20,637 nt of DNA. Source: DASXTB01 sp036505615. Its GTDB lineage: Bacteria; Acidobacteriota; UBA6911; JACQSX01. Numbering within the stretch: the stretch's first letter is position 1; each line of letters opens with the position of its first letter. Location of the stretch: positions 1-20,637 of the forward strand of contig DASXTB010000345.1 of NCBI GenBank assembly GCA_036505615.1, read 5' to 3'. Positions 7,377-17,050 of this stretch are shown here, one piece after another. The position numbers were made by a program, and so were the translations under genes. The notes below the pieces were generated by a model, which did not search any database, had not been told where the DNA came from, and was given only the letters and a program-made list of their open reading frames with translations.

Positions 7377-8431
7377 TGGAGGAAAAACTGACTAGAGTTG
7401 GAACCATGGATGACCGCATGGCAGCGGACGCACTCCCCGCGTGTTGGGAAACCCAGACGTCCGTGGGGAACATTAGCGGCGAACGGATCTACGTGACACT
7501 GCAAACACAGGAAACGCCCTTCTCGCCGGAGGAGCATATGGCGCGTAACGGTGCCGTGCGGGCTGTGGCATGCCACGCAGCCCTCCACCTTGACCGCCGC
7601 GTGCTCAAATACAAAGGGTCCTCGCTTTTCAACATGACAACTGACGCAGACTTCCCAGTTTGTCTTTCTCAACTGCGGTCTGTTCGGGCTCCCGTGGGCG
7701 TTGTGGCAATCGGTGCATTTCATCAAACCTTCGGGAACCCGATGATGCGTGGGCAAGGCAAACTGCGCCTGAATGGTGCGATGGCAACTACCGCAAAGCT
7801 CGACTTGAGGCTTTCGGAGCAAACTCTCGCGAAGCCACCGTTGCTCTTCAGGTAGGCGGGGCGCCAAAAAGAACTGCGCCTGAGATATGGAGCGTTCCTT
7901 CCGCTCCGGTTGCGCGGCGCTTTTACTCACCACCAGGTGAGGAGCGTGACATTGCTCGCAGGAGACGCCGTTCAGCTTGTGCTCCGAGCGCTTGAAGAAG
8001 TCCTGGTCTTTGCTCGTTCCGTGACAGCGCAGGCACTGGTCGGCGTTTTGCGCCGGCTTGCCATGAAACGCGAAAATCAGCTTCTTGGCCTGTTCTGTCT
8101 TAACCGGGTCGTTGCCTGCTTCGCCGATCGCCTCGGTGTGCGCTTTGCCCGGACCGTGACAAGATTCGCACCCAGCGCCGAACTTCACACCAGCCACTTC
8201 GGCCCGAGCATGGACCGTCTTGGCAAACTGCTGCGCTTGGTCCGGATGGCAACTGGCGCACACTTCAAGGCCTACATAATCGTCCGCTTTGCCTTGAAGG
8301 GGCGCCTTCCAGGTGACCGACGCAGGCTCCTTAGCCGCCGGCTGCTTTTGGGCGAGCGTCAAGCAGAGAACGCCCGCAACGGAAATCATGATCGCCAGGA
8401 TCCGCGGCCGGCTGAATCTCGTGTTAAACAT
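7373..8431 (-). CDS. Decahaem c-type cytochrome, MtrA/DmsE/PioA type
   Basis: Protein of 352 residues with a signal peptide (about 1-28) and exactly ten CXXCH haem motifs: CASCH, CESCH, CLRCH, CEQCH, CGSCH, CTDCH, CVSCH, CVACH, CLQCH and CVRCH. There is no other domain, as expected of the MtrA/DmsE family of periplasmic electron wires of about 330-350 residues. I start at the ATG at 8431, which has AGAGGTGAGG just before it and leads straight into the signal peptide. An in-frame ATG at 8536 would place 35 charged residues in front and lies upstream of the predicted promoters. The gene is overlapped by the barrel gene. It would carry electrons between inner-membrane donors and the outer-membrane barrel; direction (reduction of outside acceptors or oxidation of outside donors) cannot be read from sequence. 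Confidence 0.9.
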   Translation of the reverse strand: MFNTRFSRPRILAIMISVAGVLCLTLAQKQPAAKEPASVTWKAPLQGKADDYVGLEVCASCHPDQAQQFAKTVHARAEVAGVKFGAGCESCHGPGKAHTEAIGEAGNDPVKTEQAKKLIFAFHGKPAQNADQCLRCHGTSKDQDFFKRSEHKLNGVSCEQCHAPHLVVSKSAAQPERKERSISQAQFFLAPRLPEEQRWLRESLLRKPQVELCGSCHRTIQAQFALPTHHRVPEGLMKCTDCHNAHGSPNRPQLRKTNWEVCVSCHVEKRGPFVFEHAAVKVEGCVACHSPHGTVTRHMLLRREGRFLCLQCHVDPFAANVPHGRLGFPTRGECVRCHAVIHGSNSSQFFLQ

Positions 8432-8479
8432 CCTCACCTCTTTAGCTTTCTGCTGACTGCCATTCCACAATTCACTGGA

Positions 8480-8494
8480 GCAATTCCCAGACCA
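8480..8494 (-). promoter_or_regulatory. Sigma-54 type promoter (proximal) for the decahaem cytochrome
   Basis: The minus strand reads TTGGTCTGGGAATTGCT: TGG, 8 bases, TTGC, with the key GG and GC separated by exactly 10 bases. This fits the -24/-12 pattern of sigma-54. The predicted transcript start is near 8468, giving a leader of about 37 nt before the ATG at 8431. Confidence 0.6.
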
Positions 8495-8520
8495 ATGCTC
8501 GTCAACCCTGTCCAGCCGCG

Positions 8521-8535
8521 GCAAAAAGTAGGCCA
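8521..8535 (-). promoter_or_regulatory. Sigma-54 type promoter (distal) for the decahaem cytochrome
   Basis: The minus strand reads GTGGCCTACTTTTTGCC, with GG-N10-GC spacing again exact and TTGC at -12. The predicted start is near 8509, 41 bp upstream of the proximal one. The -24 GG overlaps the left arm of a 9-bp inverted repeat (8533-8541). Confidence 0.5.
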
Positions 8536-8611
8536 CCTGCGAAGCTAAGCGGCCGCTTAGTGGCTATTCTTTCGAAGGTCGGCTACCCGCAGGTGGGTGG
8601 TAAGCACCACC
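8533..8611. promoter_or_regulatory. Dyad-rich region upstream of the cytochrome promoters
   Basis: Three perfect dyads lie close together. CCACCTGCG (8533-8541) pairs with CGCAGGTGG (8588-8596). CTAAGCGGCCGCTTAG is a 16-bp palindrome at 8545-8560. GGTGGT-AAGC-ACCACC is at 8596-8611. The last is about 90-100 bp upstream of the distal start and 130-140 bp upstream of the proximal one, where sigma-54 activators usually bind. If transcribed from farther upstream, the same sequence could form a branched RNA leader. No known riboswitch class was recognised. Confidence 0.4.
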
Positions 8612-8653
8612 AAATGGGTGAAAAGCCTCAAGCTGGTACGTCTCTATTCCAAG

Positions 8654-8688
8654 AAGTTTCCAGGTGTACTTTCGGTTGTCTGGAACTT
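8654..8688. other. Stem-loop after the universal stress protein gene
   Basis: AAGTTTCCAG (8654-8663) can pair with CTGGAACTT (8680-8688) with one bulged base around a 16-nt loop. It begins 15 bp past the stop of the stress-protein gene on the minus strand, a sensible place for a transcript end, but no U-tract follows. It is a weak candidate terminator or processing site. Confidence 0.3.
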
Positions 8689-8702
8689 TTCTGAATGACA
8701 TC

Positions 8703-9182
8703 TCAAGAGGCTTTCTTTTGCGCCGCCTTTGCAGCAGCTGCTTTCCTTGGCGCTTTTTGTTTCACCACCAGAACCTGACAGGGCGCATGGCGAAGCAGGT
8801 TTTCGGCGGTGCTTCCCATGAAGATCCGATCCAGACCCTTCCGGCCGTGAGTTCCAACCACGATCAGGTCGGCCTCCTTTTCTCGAGCGAAATCGGCGAT
8901 CACTTTGGCCGGCGCGCCCGTTAACGCGACCTTCTCAATGTTTAAACGTCTCCTCATGTTGTAAGGGATTAACGCATCCAACTGCTTCCTGTCCTCCAGA
9001 AACAGCTCTTCTGGCGAGGGCCCGAAAACACCGATTACCGGATCGATTCCTACTGGTTGTTCCACTACATGTACCAAATACAACGTGGCATCGGTTTCGA
9101 AGGTCAAGCTGAAGGCGGTTTCTACCGCAATCAGTGATGCCTCAGAGAAATCCGTGGCCACTACGATGCTGTTCAGTTTCAT
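8703..9182 (-). CDS. Universal stress protein (UspA family)
   Basis: Protein of 159 residues with a single Usp domain. It opens with NSIVVATDFSEAS (the nucleotide-loop Asp) and closes with VVGTHGRKGLDRIFMGSTAENL, the ATP-binding signature G-2x-G-9x-G-[ST] (G110, G113, G123, S124). An Ala/Lys-rich tail of about 15 residues follows. I chose the ATG at 9182 because GGAAGGAGGG stands just before it and the predicted sigma-54 transcript start is at about 9197. A longer frame from 9224 would begin upstream of that promoter. Usp proteins act in the cytoplasm in stress and energy limitation. Its position next to the electron-transfer genes and opposite nifJ suggests a link to anaerobic or redox stress (inference). 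Confidence 0.92.
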   Translation of the reverse strand: MKLNSIVVATDFSEASLIAVETAFSLTFETDATLYLVHVVEQPVGIDPVIGVFGPSPEELFLEDRKQLDALIPYNMRRRLNIEKVALTGAPAKVIADFAREKEADLIVVGTHGRKGLDRIFMGSTAENLLRHAPCQVLVVKQKAPRKAAAAKAAQKKAS

Positions 9183-9208
9183 AAACCCTCCTTCCCGAGT
9201 ATTACCTA

Positions 9209-9223
9209 GCAAATTGAAAGCCA
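9209..9223 (-). promoter_or_regulatory. Sigma-54 type promoter of the universal stress protein gene
   Basis: The minus strand reads TTGGCTTTCAATTTGCTA, with TGGC at -24, TTGCT at -12 and GG-N10-GC exact. The predicted transcript start is at about 9197. This leaves a 14-15 nt leader that holds just the Shine-Dalgarno sequence before the ATG at 9182, a very coherent arrangement. Confidence 0.7.
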
Positions 9224-9235
9224 ATCGACTTTGCT

Positions 9236-9250
9236 TGGCACATCGTTTGC
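9236..9250 (+). promoter_or_regulatory. Sigma-54 type promoter of the nifJ operon
   Basis: TTGGCACATCGTTTGCTT is almost the textbook consensus: TTGGCAC at -24, TTGCTT at -12, exact GG-N10-GC. The predicted start is near 9262. It lies back to back with the opposite promoter, with 12 bp between the two -24 elements. Frames starting at TTG 9231 would begin inside the promoter and are therefore not real starts. Confidence 0.75.
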
Positions 9251-9275
9251 TTCACCAAGACCTATGAATGGAAAG

Positions 9276-12804
<3,529 letters not shown>

Positions 12805-12818
<14 letters not shown>

Positions 12819-13125
12819 ATCGGCGCCCGAGGAATGCCTGGTCCGCACAATCGCGACTCAGTGGTACCAAGGCAAATCATGCAGTCTCTGCGGTAAAAAC
12901 TTCTATAGGATTCGATGGTCGGATCATAAACCGGCCTTGATAAACCCTGAGCACGGAACACTTGAATGGCATGAAATTTCCCCCGACAAGCTTCCCGCGG
13001 TGCTGGCGACCCACCAACCCATTTGCTGGAACTGTCACGTTTCCGAAACGCTTCGCCGCTGCTATCCGGAACTCTCGCTGGAGCGCGCCTCTGATTTGGC
13101 GCAAATCCGGCATAAAACCAGTTGA
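12805..13125 (+). CDS. Small two-CXXC protein between nifJ and the cytochrome
   Basis: Protein of 106 residues that I do not recognise. The ATG at 12805 lies inside the end of nifJ, with a 14-bp overlap in another frame, and its stop is 12 bp before the next gene, so the three genes are tightly coupled. It has two CXXC pairs, C26-SL-C29 (CSLCGK) and C74-WN-C77 (CWNCH), plus C11 and C86. The spacing suggests a zinc ribbon or another metal knuckle. CWNCH also fits a haem-binding motif, but there is no signal peptide, so haem attachment is unlikely. It has no membrane segment and is probably cytoplasmic. A role as assembly factor or electron-transfer adaptor for PFOR is a guess from position. 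Confidence 0.75.
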
Positions 13126-13137
13126 AGACAGGGTAGG

Positions 13138-14658
13138 ATGGCAGACACGATGACCGATCAGCCAAGACCTTTGATTTTCAATTTCCTCAGTCTTCTGGGG
13201 ATTTTCCTTGCACTCTCCGGTCTCCTTGGCGCCGCGATTCTCGGAACAATAGCAATTGGAGTTCGGGAACCAAGTCCTTCTCTATCGATTTTTGCCTGGA
13301 TCGTCTCACCCGCGATTTTCTATCTCGGGATCTTCCTTTTGCTGATAGGACTGCTCCGCGAAAGGCGGAGACGGTACAAGACTGCGCCCGATCGGCTCCC
13401 ACGGTATTTTCGAATCGATCTAAACCAGGCCGCCACACGAAAGCTATTCTATGCCTGCCTGTTTCTCCTGGTGCTGCTTCTGATCGGAACCAGCGTGGCC
13501 AGCTATCACGCATATCAATTCACCGAATCGACCGCCTTCTGTGGTTTCACTTGCCACTCGGTGATGGCGCCAGAGCGAGTGACTCATCGGATTTCTCCGC
13601 ATGCTGAAGTTAAATGCGCCGACTGCCATGTGGGGAAAACACCGGCCCAGTACGTCGAGGCTAAGTTTTACGGCTTCAAAGAGCTTTATCTTCTGGCCAG
13701 CCACAAATACCCCAGGCCTATTCCTACGCCTATCCGCGTGATGCAGCCTCTCCGGGAAAATTGCACCGGTTGCCACTGGGAGCGGAAATTCTGGGGCAAG
13801 GTCCACCGAGACTACTCACACTACATCACGGCCAATGACAATCAGCATTGGACACTCAAGATGAACGTCAAGGTCGGCGGAATGTATCAGTTCGGCGGAG
13901 AAGGCGAAGGTATCCACTGGCATATGAAGATCAGTCCCAAAGTTTTTTACATCGCCACCGATCAGCGATTGCAAAAAATTCCCTGGGTCAGAGTGGTCGC
14001 AGAAGACGGGAAGGAGACCATCTACCGCTCCACTGAAGATCACCTGTCTGACAAAGATTTGTCTCAATACGCGATTCGTGAAATAACTTGTGTAGATTGT
14101 CACAACCGCCCTGCGCACCAGTTCAAAGCGCCCATTCTGGCCATCGATGAAGCGATGGCACACGGCTACATCGATCCGGCGCTGCCCGGTGTGAAGGTGA
14201 AAGGCGTGGAGCTTCTGGCGGCGCCAGGTTACACCACACAGGACCAGGCTGTGGCGACGATTCGCGAGAAATTTTTGACCTTTTACCGTGACAAGTATCC
14301 TGAGATTTTCAAGAATCAACGGCAGAAGCTCGATAAAGCGGCTGAGACTATGGCGACCTTGTACCGGCAAAATTTCTTCCCTGAAATGAAGGCGGACTGG
14401 CGCTCGTACCCGGAAAACATCGGTCACTTTTTCTCGGATGGATGCTTCCGCTGCCACGACGGGTTACACCTAAATGCCCAGGGAAAGGCCATCTCCAACG
14501 AATGCACCCTGTGCCATGAAATTGTTGTGCAGGGCCCGACTGGAGCCGTCGAAGCCAATGCGGAAGGGCTTCAATTCCGCCATCCGGTCGATTTCGGAGT
14601 CCCGGCCCGCGAGATGGGCAAGTGCACTCAATGTCATGATGGCACTGTTGGAGGGTAA
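13138..14658 (+). CDS. NapC/NirT-type multihaem cytochrome c, seven haem motifs
   Basis: Protein of 506 residues. Three hydrophobic segments (about 13-39, 50-70 and 102-122) anchor it in the inner membrane. The remainder faces the periplasm with one CX3CH motif (C135-GFT-C139-H140) and six CXXCH motifs (CADCH, CTGCH, CVDCH, CFRCH, CTLCH, CTQCH). The first two haem sites and GFKELYLL resemble the NapC/NirT quinol-dehydrogenase module, to which CymA and NrfH belong. The C-terminal half with three more haems is an extension. It probably takes electrons from quinol and hands them to a periplasmic partner. It lies 12 bp after the CXXC gene. The start at 13138 has AGGGTAGG in front; 13150 is an alternative. 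Confidence 0.85.
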   Translation: MADTMTDQPRPLIFNFLSLLGIFLALSGLLGAAILGTIAIGVREPSPSLSIFAWIVSPAIFYLGIFLLLIGLLRERRRRYKTAPDRLPRYFRIDLNQAATRKLFYACLFLLVLLLIGTSVASYHAYQFTESTAFCGFTCHSVMAPERVTHRISPHAEVKCADCHVGKTPAQYVEAKFYGFKELYLLASHKYPRPIPTPIRVMQPLRENCTGCHWERKFWGKVHRDYSHYITANDNQHWTLKMNVKVGGMYQFGGEGEGIHWHMKISPKVFYIATDQRLQKIPWVRVVAEDGKETIYRSTEDHLSDKDLSQYAIREITCVDCHNRPAHQFKAPILAIDEAMAHGYIDPALPGVKVKGVELLAAPGYTTQDQAVATIREKFLTFYRDKYPEIFKNQRQKLDKAAETMATLYRQNFFPEMKADWRSYPENIGHFFSDGCFRCHDGLHLNAQGKAISNECTLCHEIVVQGPTGAVEANAEGLQFRHPVDFGVPAREMGKCTQCHDGTVGG

Positions 14659-14733
14659 TCGCCAAAGAGGTGGCGCTCTCCGGTAATCTCAAAAACCGCC
14701 AGGTCAGCGCGCCGCTTCCTTCCGGTCGGGGCT

Positions 14734-14767
14734 CGGCGGCTCTTCGCTCAATGCGATCCCGCCGCCG
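14734..14767. terminator. GC-rich stem-loop after the cytochrome operon
   Basis: CGGCGGC (14734-14740) pairs with GCCGCCG (14761-14767) around a 20-nt loop, about 75 bp past the last gene of the nifJ operon. There is no U-tract, so it is at best a weak or Rho-assisted stop. The rest of 14659-14788 shows no gene. Confidence 0.3.
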
Positions 14768-14788
14768 GGTCATAATGCGTGAAAAATC

Positions 14789-14814
14789 AGCCACGAAGCC
14801 ACGAAAGCACGAAG
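14789..14814. repeat. Short GCCACGAA-type repeat next to a gene remnant
   Basis: Tandem near-copies of a CCACGAA unit: AGCCACGAAG, CCACGAAAG and CACGAAG follow one another. The stretch stands 6 bp from the point where the universal stress remnant loses its family pattern, so it may mark the break point. Sequences of this form recur between genes in many bacteria; copy number here is not testable. Confidence 0.4.
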
Positions 14815-14820
14815 ATGCGC

Positions 14821-14949
14821 ATGGGTTCCTACGATTACCAGATCGGCATTCTTTTCAGCAGCGAAGTCTGAGATCTCACGAGCAGGGGTTCCCAACAGAA
14901 CCGCTGTTTTCAAGTCCAAGTAGGTTGTGCCGCCTTGCACTTTGACGTT
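14821..14949 (-). pseudogene. Remnant of a universal stress protein gene
   Basis: Reading the minus strand from 14949 gives about 43 residues, including TAVLLGTPAREISDFAAEKN followed by ADLVIVGTH. This aligns with residues 86-112 of the intact Usp in this window (VALTGAPAKVIADFAREKE, then ADLIVVGTH). The remnant stops at that His: the rest of the ATP loop (G-x9-G-S) and the C-terminus are missing, replaced by the CCACGAA repeat. Upstream the frame has no start and meets stops near 15012. It is a broken, non-functional gene. The surrounding 473-bp gap (14659-15131) otherwise holds only repeats and the promoter region of the ferritin-like gene. Confidence 0.75.
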
Positions 14950-14998
14950 GCGGAGTGATTGCTGCTTTGGATATGAATGACGATTCGTTGGGAATCGG

Positions 14999-15030
14999 GT
15001 CTTGAATTTTCAAATTTAAATTCTCAAGAC
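14999..15030. promoter_or_regulatory. AT-rich dyad upstream of the ferritin-like gene
   Basis: GTCTTGA (14999-15005) is inverted as TCAAGAC (15024-15030), with AT-rich partly pairing bases between them. It is followed at once by TTGACGTTG (15031-15039), which also occurs at 14942-14950. Either a terminator for leftward transcripts or an operator is possible. No convincing -35/-10 pair or sigma-54 motif was found for the gene at 15132. Confidence 0.3.
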
Positions 15031-15131
15031 TTGACGTTGTTGGTGGGATGACCTGGTCGGTGAACGTTAGAGCGGGCGGCGAGTTTTGGCATAAAACCAC
15101 ACTATTTGTTTTCCAATCAAAAGGAGGATCC

Positions 15132-15557
15132 GTGAAAGCTGTGAAGAATGAAAAGCAAGCGGTTAAGAGTCTGAATGAAGCACTCGCCTGGGAACTTCGG
15201 GCCGCCCTGATGTATGCGCACTACGCGGCGTATCTGACCGGACGCGACCGTCTGGATTTCGAGGATTATTTTGTCAAGGAAAGCGAGGAGTCTATGGGGC
15301 ACGCCAAAGTCGTCAGGCAAATAATAGCCGATCTCGACGGAAAGGCGGTTTCAATGCCCGATCCTGCCTCAATTCCCGACACTAGGGATGTCAGGAAAAT
15401 GCTCACCGAGGCGCTGAAAACTGAGGAGATGGCAGAGCAAAAATACAGAGAGGTTCTTTCTTTGTTTGAACATCAGACTGCCTGGCACCATGACCTGCGA
15501 CACATCATGATGGACGAAGAAACGGCGCAGATAGAGCTAAAGCGGCTGATGGAGTAA
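15132..15557 (+). CDS. Ferritin-like di-iron-fold protein
   Basis: Protein of 141 residues from a GTG at 15132, chosen because AAAGGAGG stands 4-5 nt before it; a longer frame from 15048 lacks any such site. It is all helical, with the ferritin/bacterioferritin layout: helix A LNEALAWELRAALMYAHY (ligand E21), helix B EESMGHAK (H57), helix C ALKTEEMAEQKY, helix D MMDEETAQIEL. Compared with bacterioferritin, the Glu of the first ExxH appears as Ser (S54-M-G-H57) and the His of the second as Gln (E-T-A-Q), so the ferroxidase centre may be altered. It is likely cytoplasmic, in iron handling or peroxide defence. It could also be a rubrerythrin-type or Dps-like relative. Confidence 0.75.
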   Translation: MKAVKNEKQAVKSLNEALAWELRAALMYAHYAAYLTGRDRLDFEDYFVKESEESMGHAKVVRQIIADLDGKAVSMPDPASIPDTRDVRKMLTEALKTEEMAEQKYREVLSLFEHQTAWHHDLRHIMMDEETAQIELKRLME

Positions 15558-15762
15558 GGCCGCATTTAGACGCAATTAGATGCAAAATTCTGGAAAACAG
15601 CTTTCGTTTGGCTTTGCGCCCATTTTGTTTTCATCCCGCGGCGTATTTTGCCTGGGAATTTGGCCCACCGTCTTACCCATCACCGCGGCAAATGCCCCAC
15701 GCCGGATCTCAGACTCCGGCCGATGGTCCCGTAAATCCGCACCCTTCACTGGCATCGCGAAG

Positions 15763-15777
15763 TGGAATACACCTTGC
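15763..15777 (+). promoter_or_regulatory. Sigma-54 type promoter of the zinc-finger/RIC pair
   Basis: GTGGAATACACCTTGCGTG has TGG, 8 bases, TTGC and exact GG-N10-GC spacing. The -24 half is weaker (TGGAA, not TGGCA). The predicted start is near 15789, leaving a leader of about 17 nt with GGTGGAGGT before the ATG at 15806. The remainder of 15558-15762 shows no gene. Confidence 0.5.
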
Positions 15778-15805
15778 GTGCAAAAGATCAGGGTGGAGGT
15801 GCACC

Positions 15806-16033
15806 ATGAAAAGTTGTACCGAGTGTCACGGTTCTGGCCGCTGTGAATATTGCTCCGGCCGAGGCTACTTTGGCTATTTGCACTTCAACACCGCAAATGC
15901 AACCACTGGTCAAGGAGGGCTCTGCGTCTACTGTGGCCCTCCCGGATCGGGCCAGTGCGCCTTTTGCCGTGGAGCGGGAATTACCGAGGAGGAGTTTGCC
16001 GGTGTACTTCAAACAATTGGGAGTAAAGGATGA
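15806..16033 (+). CDS. DnaJ-type zinc-finger miniprotein
   Basis: Protein of 75 residues, starting at an ATG with GGAGGT five bases before it. It consists almost wholly of four cysteine knuckles of the DnaJ central-domain kind: CTECHGSG, CEYCSGRG, CVYCGPPGSG and CAFCRGAG. These could bind two zinc ions. There is no J domain and no C-terminal chaperone part, so it is a free-standing finger. Its stop overlaps the start of the RIC gene (ATGA), showing translational coupling and suggesting joint work in the repair or delivery of metal centres (inference). Longer frames starting at 15608 are not supported. The molecular role is unknown. Confidence 0.85.
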   Translation: MKSCTECHGSGRCEYCSGRGYFGYLHFNTANATTGQGGLCVYCGPPGSGQCAFCRGAGITEEEFAGVLQTIGSKG

Positions 16034-16770
16034 ACATAAACGAAAAAAGAACGGTGGGTGACATTGCGGCAGAGATGCCTTCTGCTGCTGGAGTTTTTGA
16101 GAAACTGGGGATCGACTATTGTTGTGGAGGACAAAAGACGCTGATGGAAGCCTGCGCCAGCGCAGGGCTGAAACCGGAGGAAGTGGTGAGCCATTTGGAG
16201 CAAGTACCACCGTCATCTAGGGAAACAGGCACCCCCGATGACTGGCAAAAAAGACCACTCACAGATCTAAGTGCCTACATCGTGACCAAACACCACGCCT
16301 TTGTCAGGCAAGAGTTGCCACGGCTGGAAAGATTACTGTACGAGGTTCGTTCAGCTCACCTGGAACGCCATCCGGAGTTGCGGCATCTTCAGGCACTGGT
16401 TCGTGATCTTACTCTGGAATTGACTCACCACATGCTCAAAGAAGAGGCGGTGTTGTTTCCCTACATTACACTTCTGGAGGCTGCGGCAGGCCGCACGGAG
16501 ACACTAGCGAGGCCGTTCTTTGGAACAGTGCGCAATCCGGTTCGGATGATGACACAGGAACATGACAATGCGGGGCAAGCATTGCGTGAGATTCGTGCCA
16601 CAACCGGGAATTACACTGTACCTGCAGACGGCTGTGCGTCTTACCGATCTTTACTGGACGGACTGCGCGCGTTCGAGGAGGATCTGCACAACCACATCCA
16701 CCTGGAAAACAATATTCTTTTTCCTCGGGCTTGCCGGCTGGAGGAGGAGGTTTTGAATTCGGGAGAGTGA
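16030..16770 (+). CDS. ric: RIC family di-iron iron-sulfur cluster repair protein (YtfE/ScdA type)
   Basis: Protein of 246 residues. The N-terminal ScdA_N/DUF542 domain (about 1-58) has TVGDIAAEMPSAAGVFEKLG and the signature GIDYCCGG (C31, C32). A hemerythrin-like domain follows with di-iron ligands at the expected places: KHHAFVRQELPRLE, LELTHHMLKEEAVLFP, MTQEHDNAG and EDLHNHIHLENNILFP. RIC proteins are cytoplasmic and restore iron-sulfur clusters damaged by nitric oxide or peroxide. Full length for the family. The gene overlaps the zinc-finger gene by 4 nt and probably shares its sigma-54 type promoter. A cluster-repair protein fits a region rich in oxidant-sensitive enzymes such as PFOR. 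Confidence 0.93.
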   Translation: MNINEKRTVGDIAAEMPSAAGVFEKLGIDYCCGGQKTLMEACASAGLKPEEVVSHLEQVPPSSRETGTPDDWQKRPLTDLSAYIVTKHHAFVRQELPRLERLLYEVRSAHLERHPELRHLQALVRDLTLELTHHMLKEEAVLFPYITLLEAAAGRTETLARPFFGTVRNPVRMMTQEHDNAGQALREIRATTGNYTVPADGCASYRSLLDGLRAFEEDLHNHIHLENNILFPRACRLEEEVLNSGE

Positions 16771-16914
16771 AGAACAAACTTCAGTACTAAAGCGGCTTAA
16801 CCCACGCACTGGGTCAAATCCCTCAAGTTGTTCCCCGCGCACGGGCTCGAGGCCAAGAAACCCAAAATCGCTAAGCCCTAACAAACGTTTGCTTTAAGAC
16901 CAGATCGGCAGTTG

Positions 16915-16929
16915 CGGTCTTACAATTGC
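16915..16929 (+). promoter_or_regulatory. Weak sigma-54-like site upstream of the hybrid kinase
   Basis: GCGGTCTTACAATTGCCC has exact GG-N10-GC spacing and TTGC at -12, but CGG instead of TGG. The predicted start is near 16941, a leader of about 110 nt. The 280-bp gap 16771-17050 also holds the 10-bp palindrome CAAACGTTTG at 16882-16891 and no gene. Confidence 0.25.
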
Positions 16930-17050
16930 CCTACATTAGAGAATTGAAGCGGAACAGCGGATATTGCGAAACGCAGATCCCATTCAGTCGCCGAGAGTCG
17001 AATCCCGCTTCCATTTGATCACAGAACTTTTCGAAGGAGATTAAGATCAT

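Noticed and set aside
8432..8536. N-terminal extension of the decahaem cytochrome to 8536
   Set aside because: The added 35 residues are charged and would bury the signal peptide; the ATG at 8431 has a good Shine-Dalgarno and the predicted promoters fall inside the extension.
8570..8650. c-di-GMP (GEMM) riboswitch upstream of the cytochrome gene
   Set aside because: AAAGCCTC-like and hairpin elements are on the plus strand, pointing away from the gene, and the conserved CGCA/GGGCAAA core is absent on the minus strand.
9231..9275. Longer nifJ starting at TTG 9231
   Set aside because: The TTG lies just before and in the reading path of the near-consensus -24/-12 promoter, whose predicted transcript start is near 9262; family members begin at the MLTIDGN position.
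15082..15105. Sigma-54 site before the ferritin-like gene (TTTTGGCATAAAACC...)
   Set aside because: It has TGGCA but no GC at the required 10-base distance; the -12 half is missing.
15608..15805. Longer zinc-finger protein starting at 15608
   Set aside because: The added sequence is low-quality and Pro/Ser-rich with no ribosome-binding site, whereas ATG 15806 has GGAGGT at ideal spacing.
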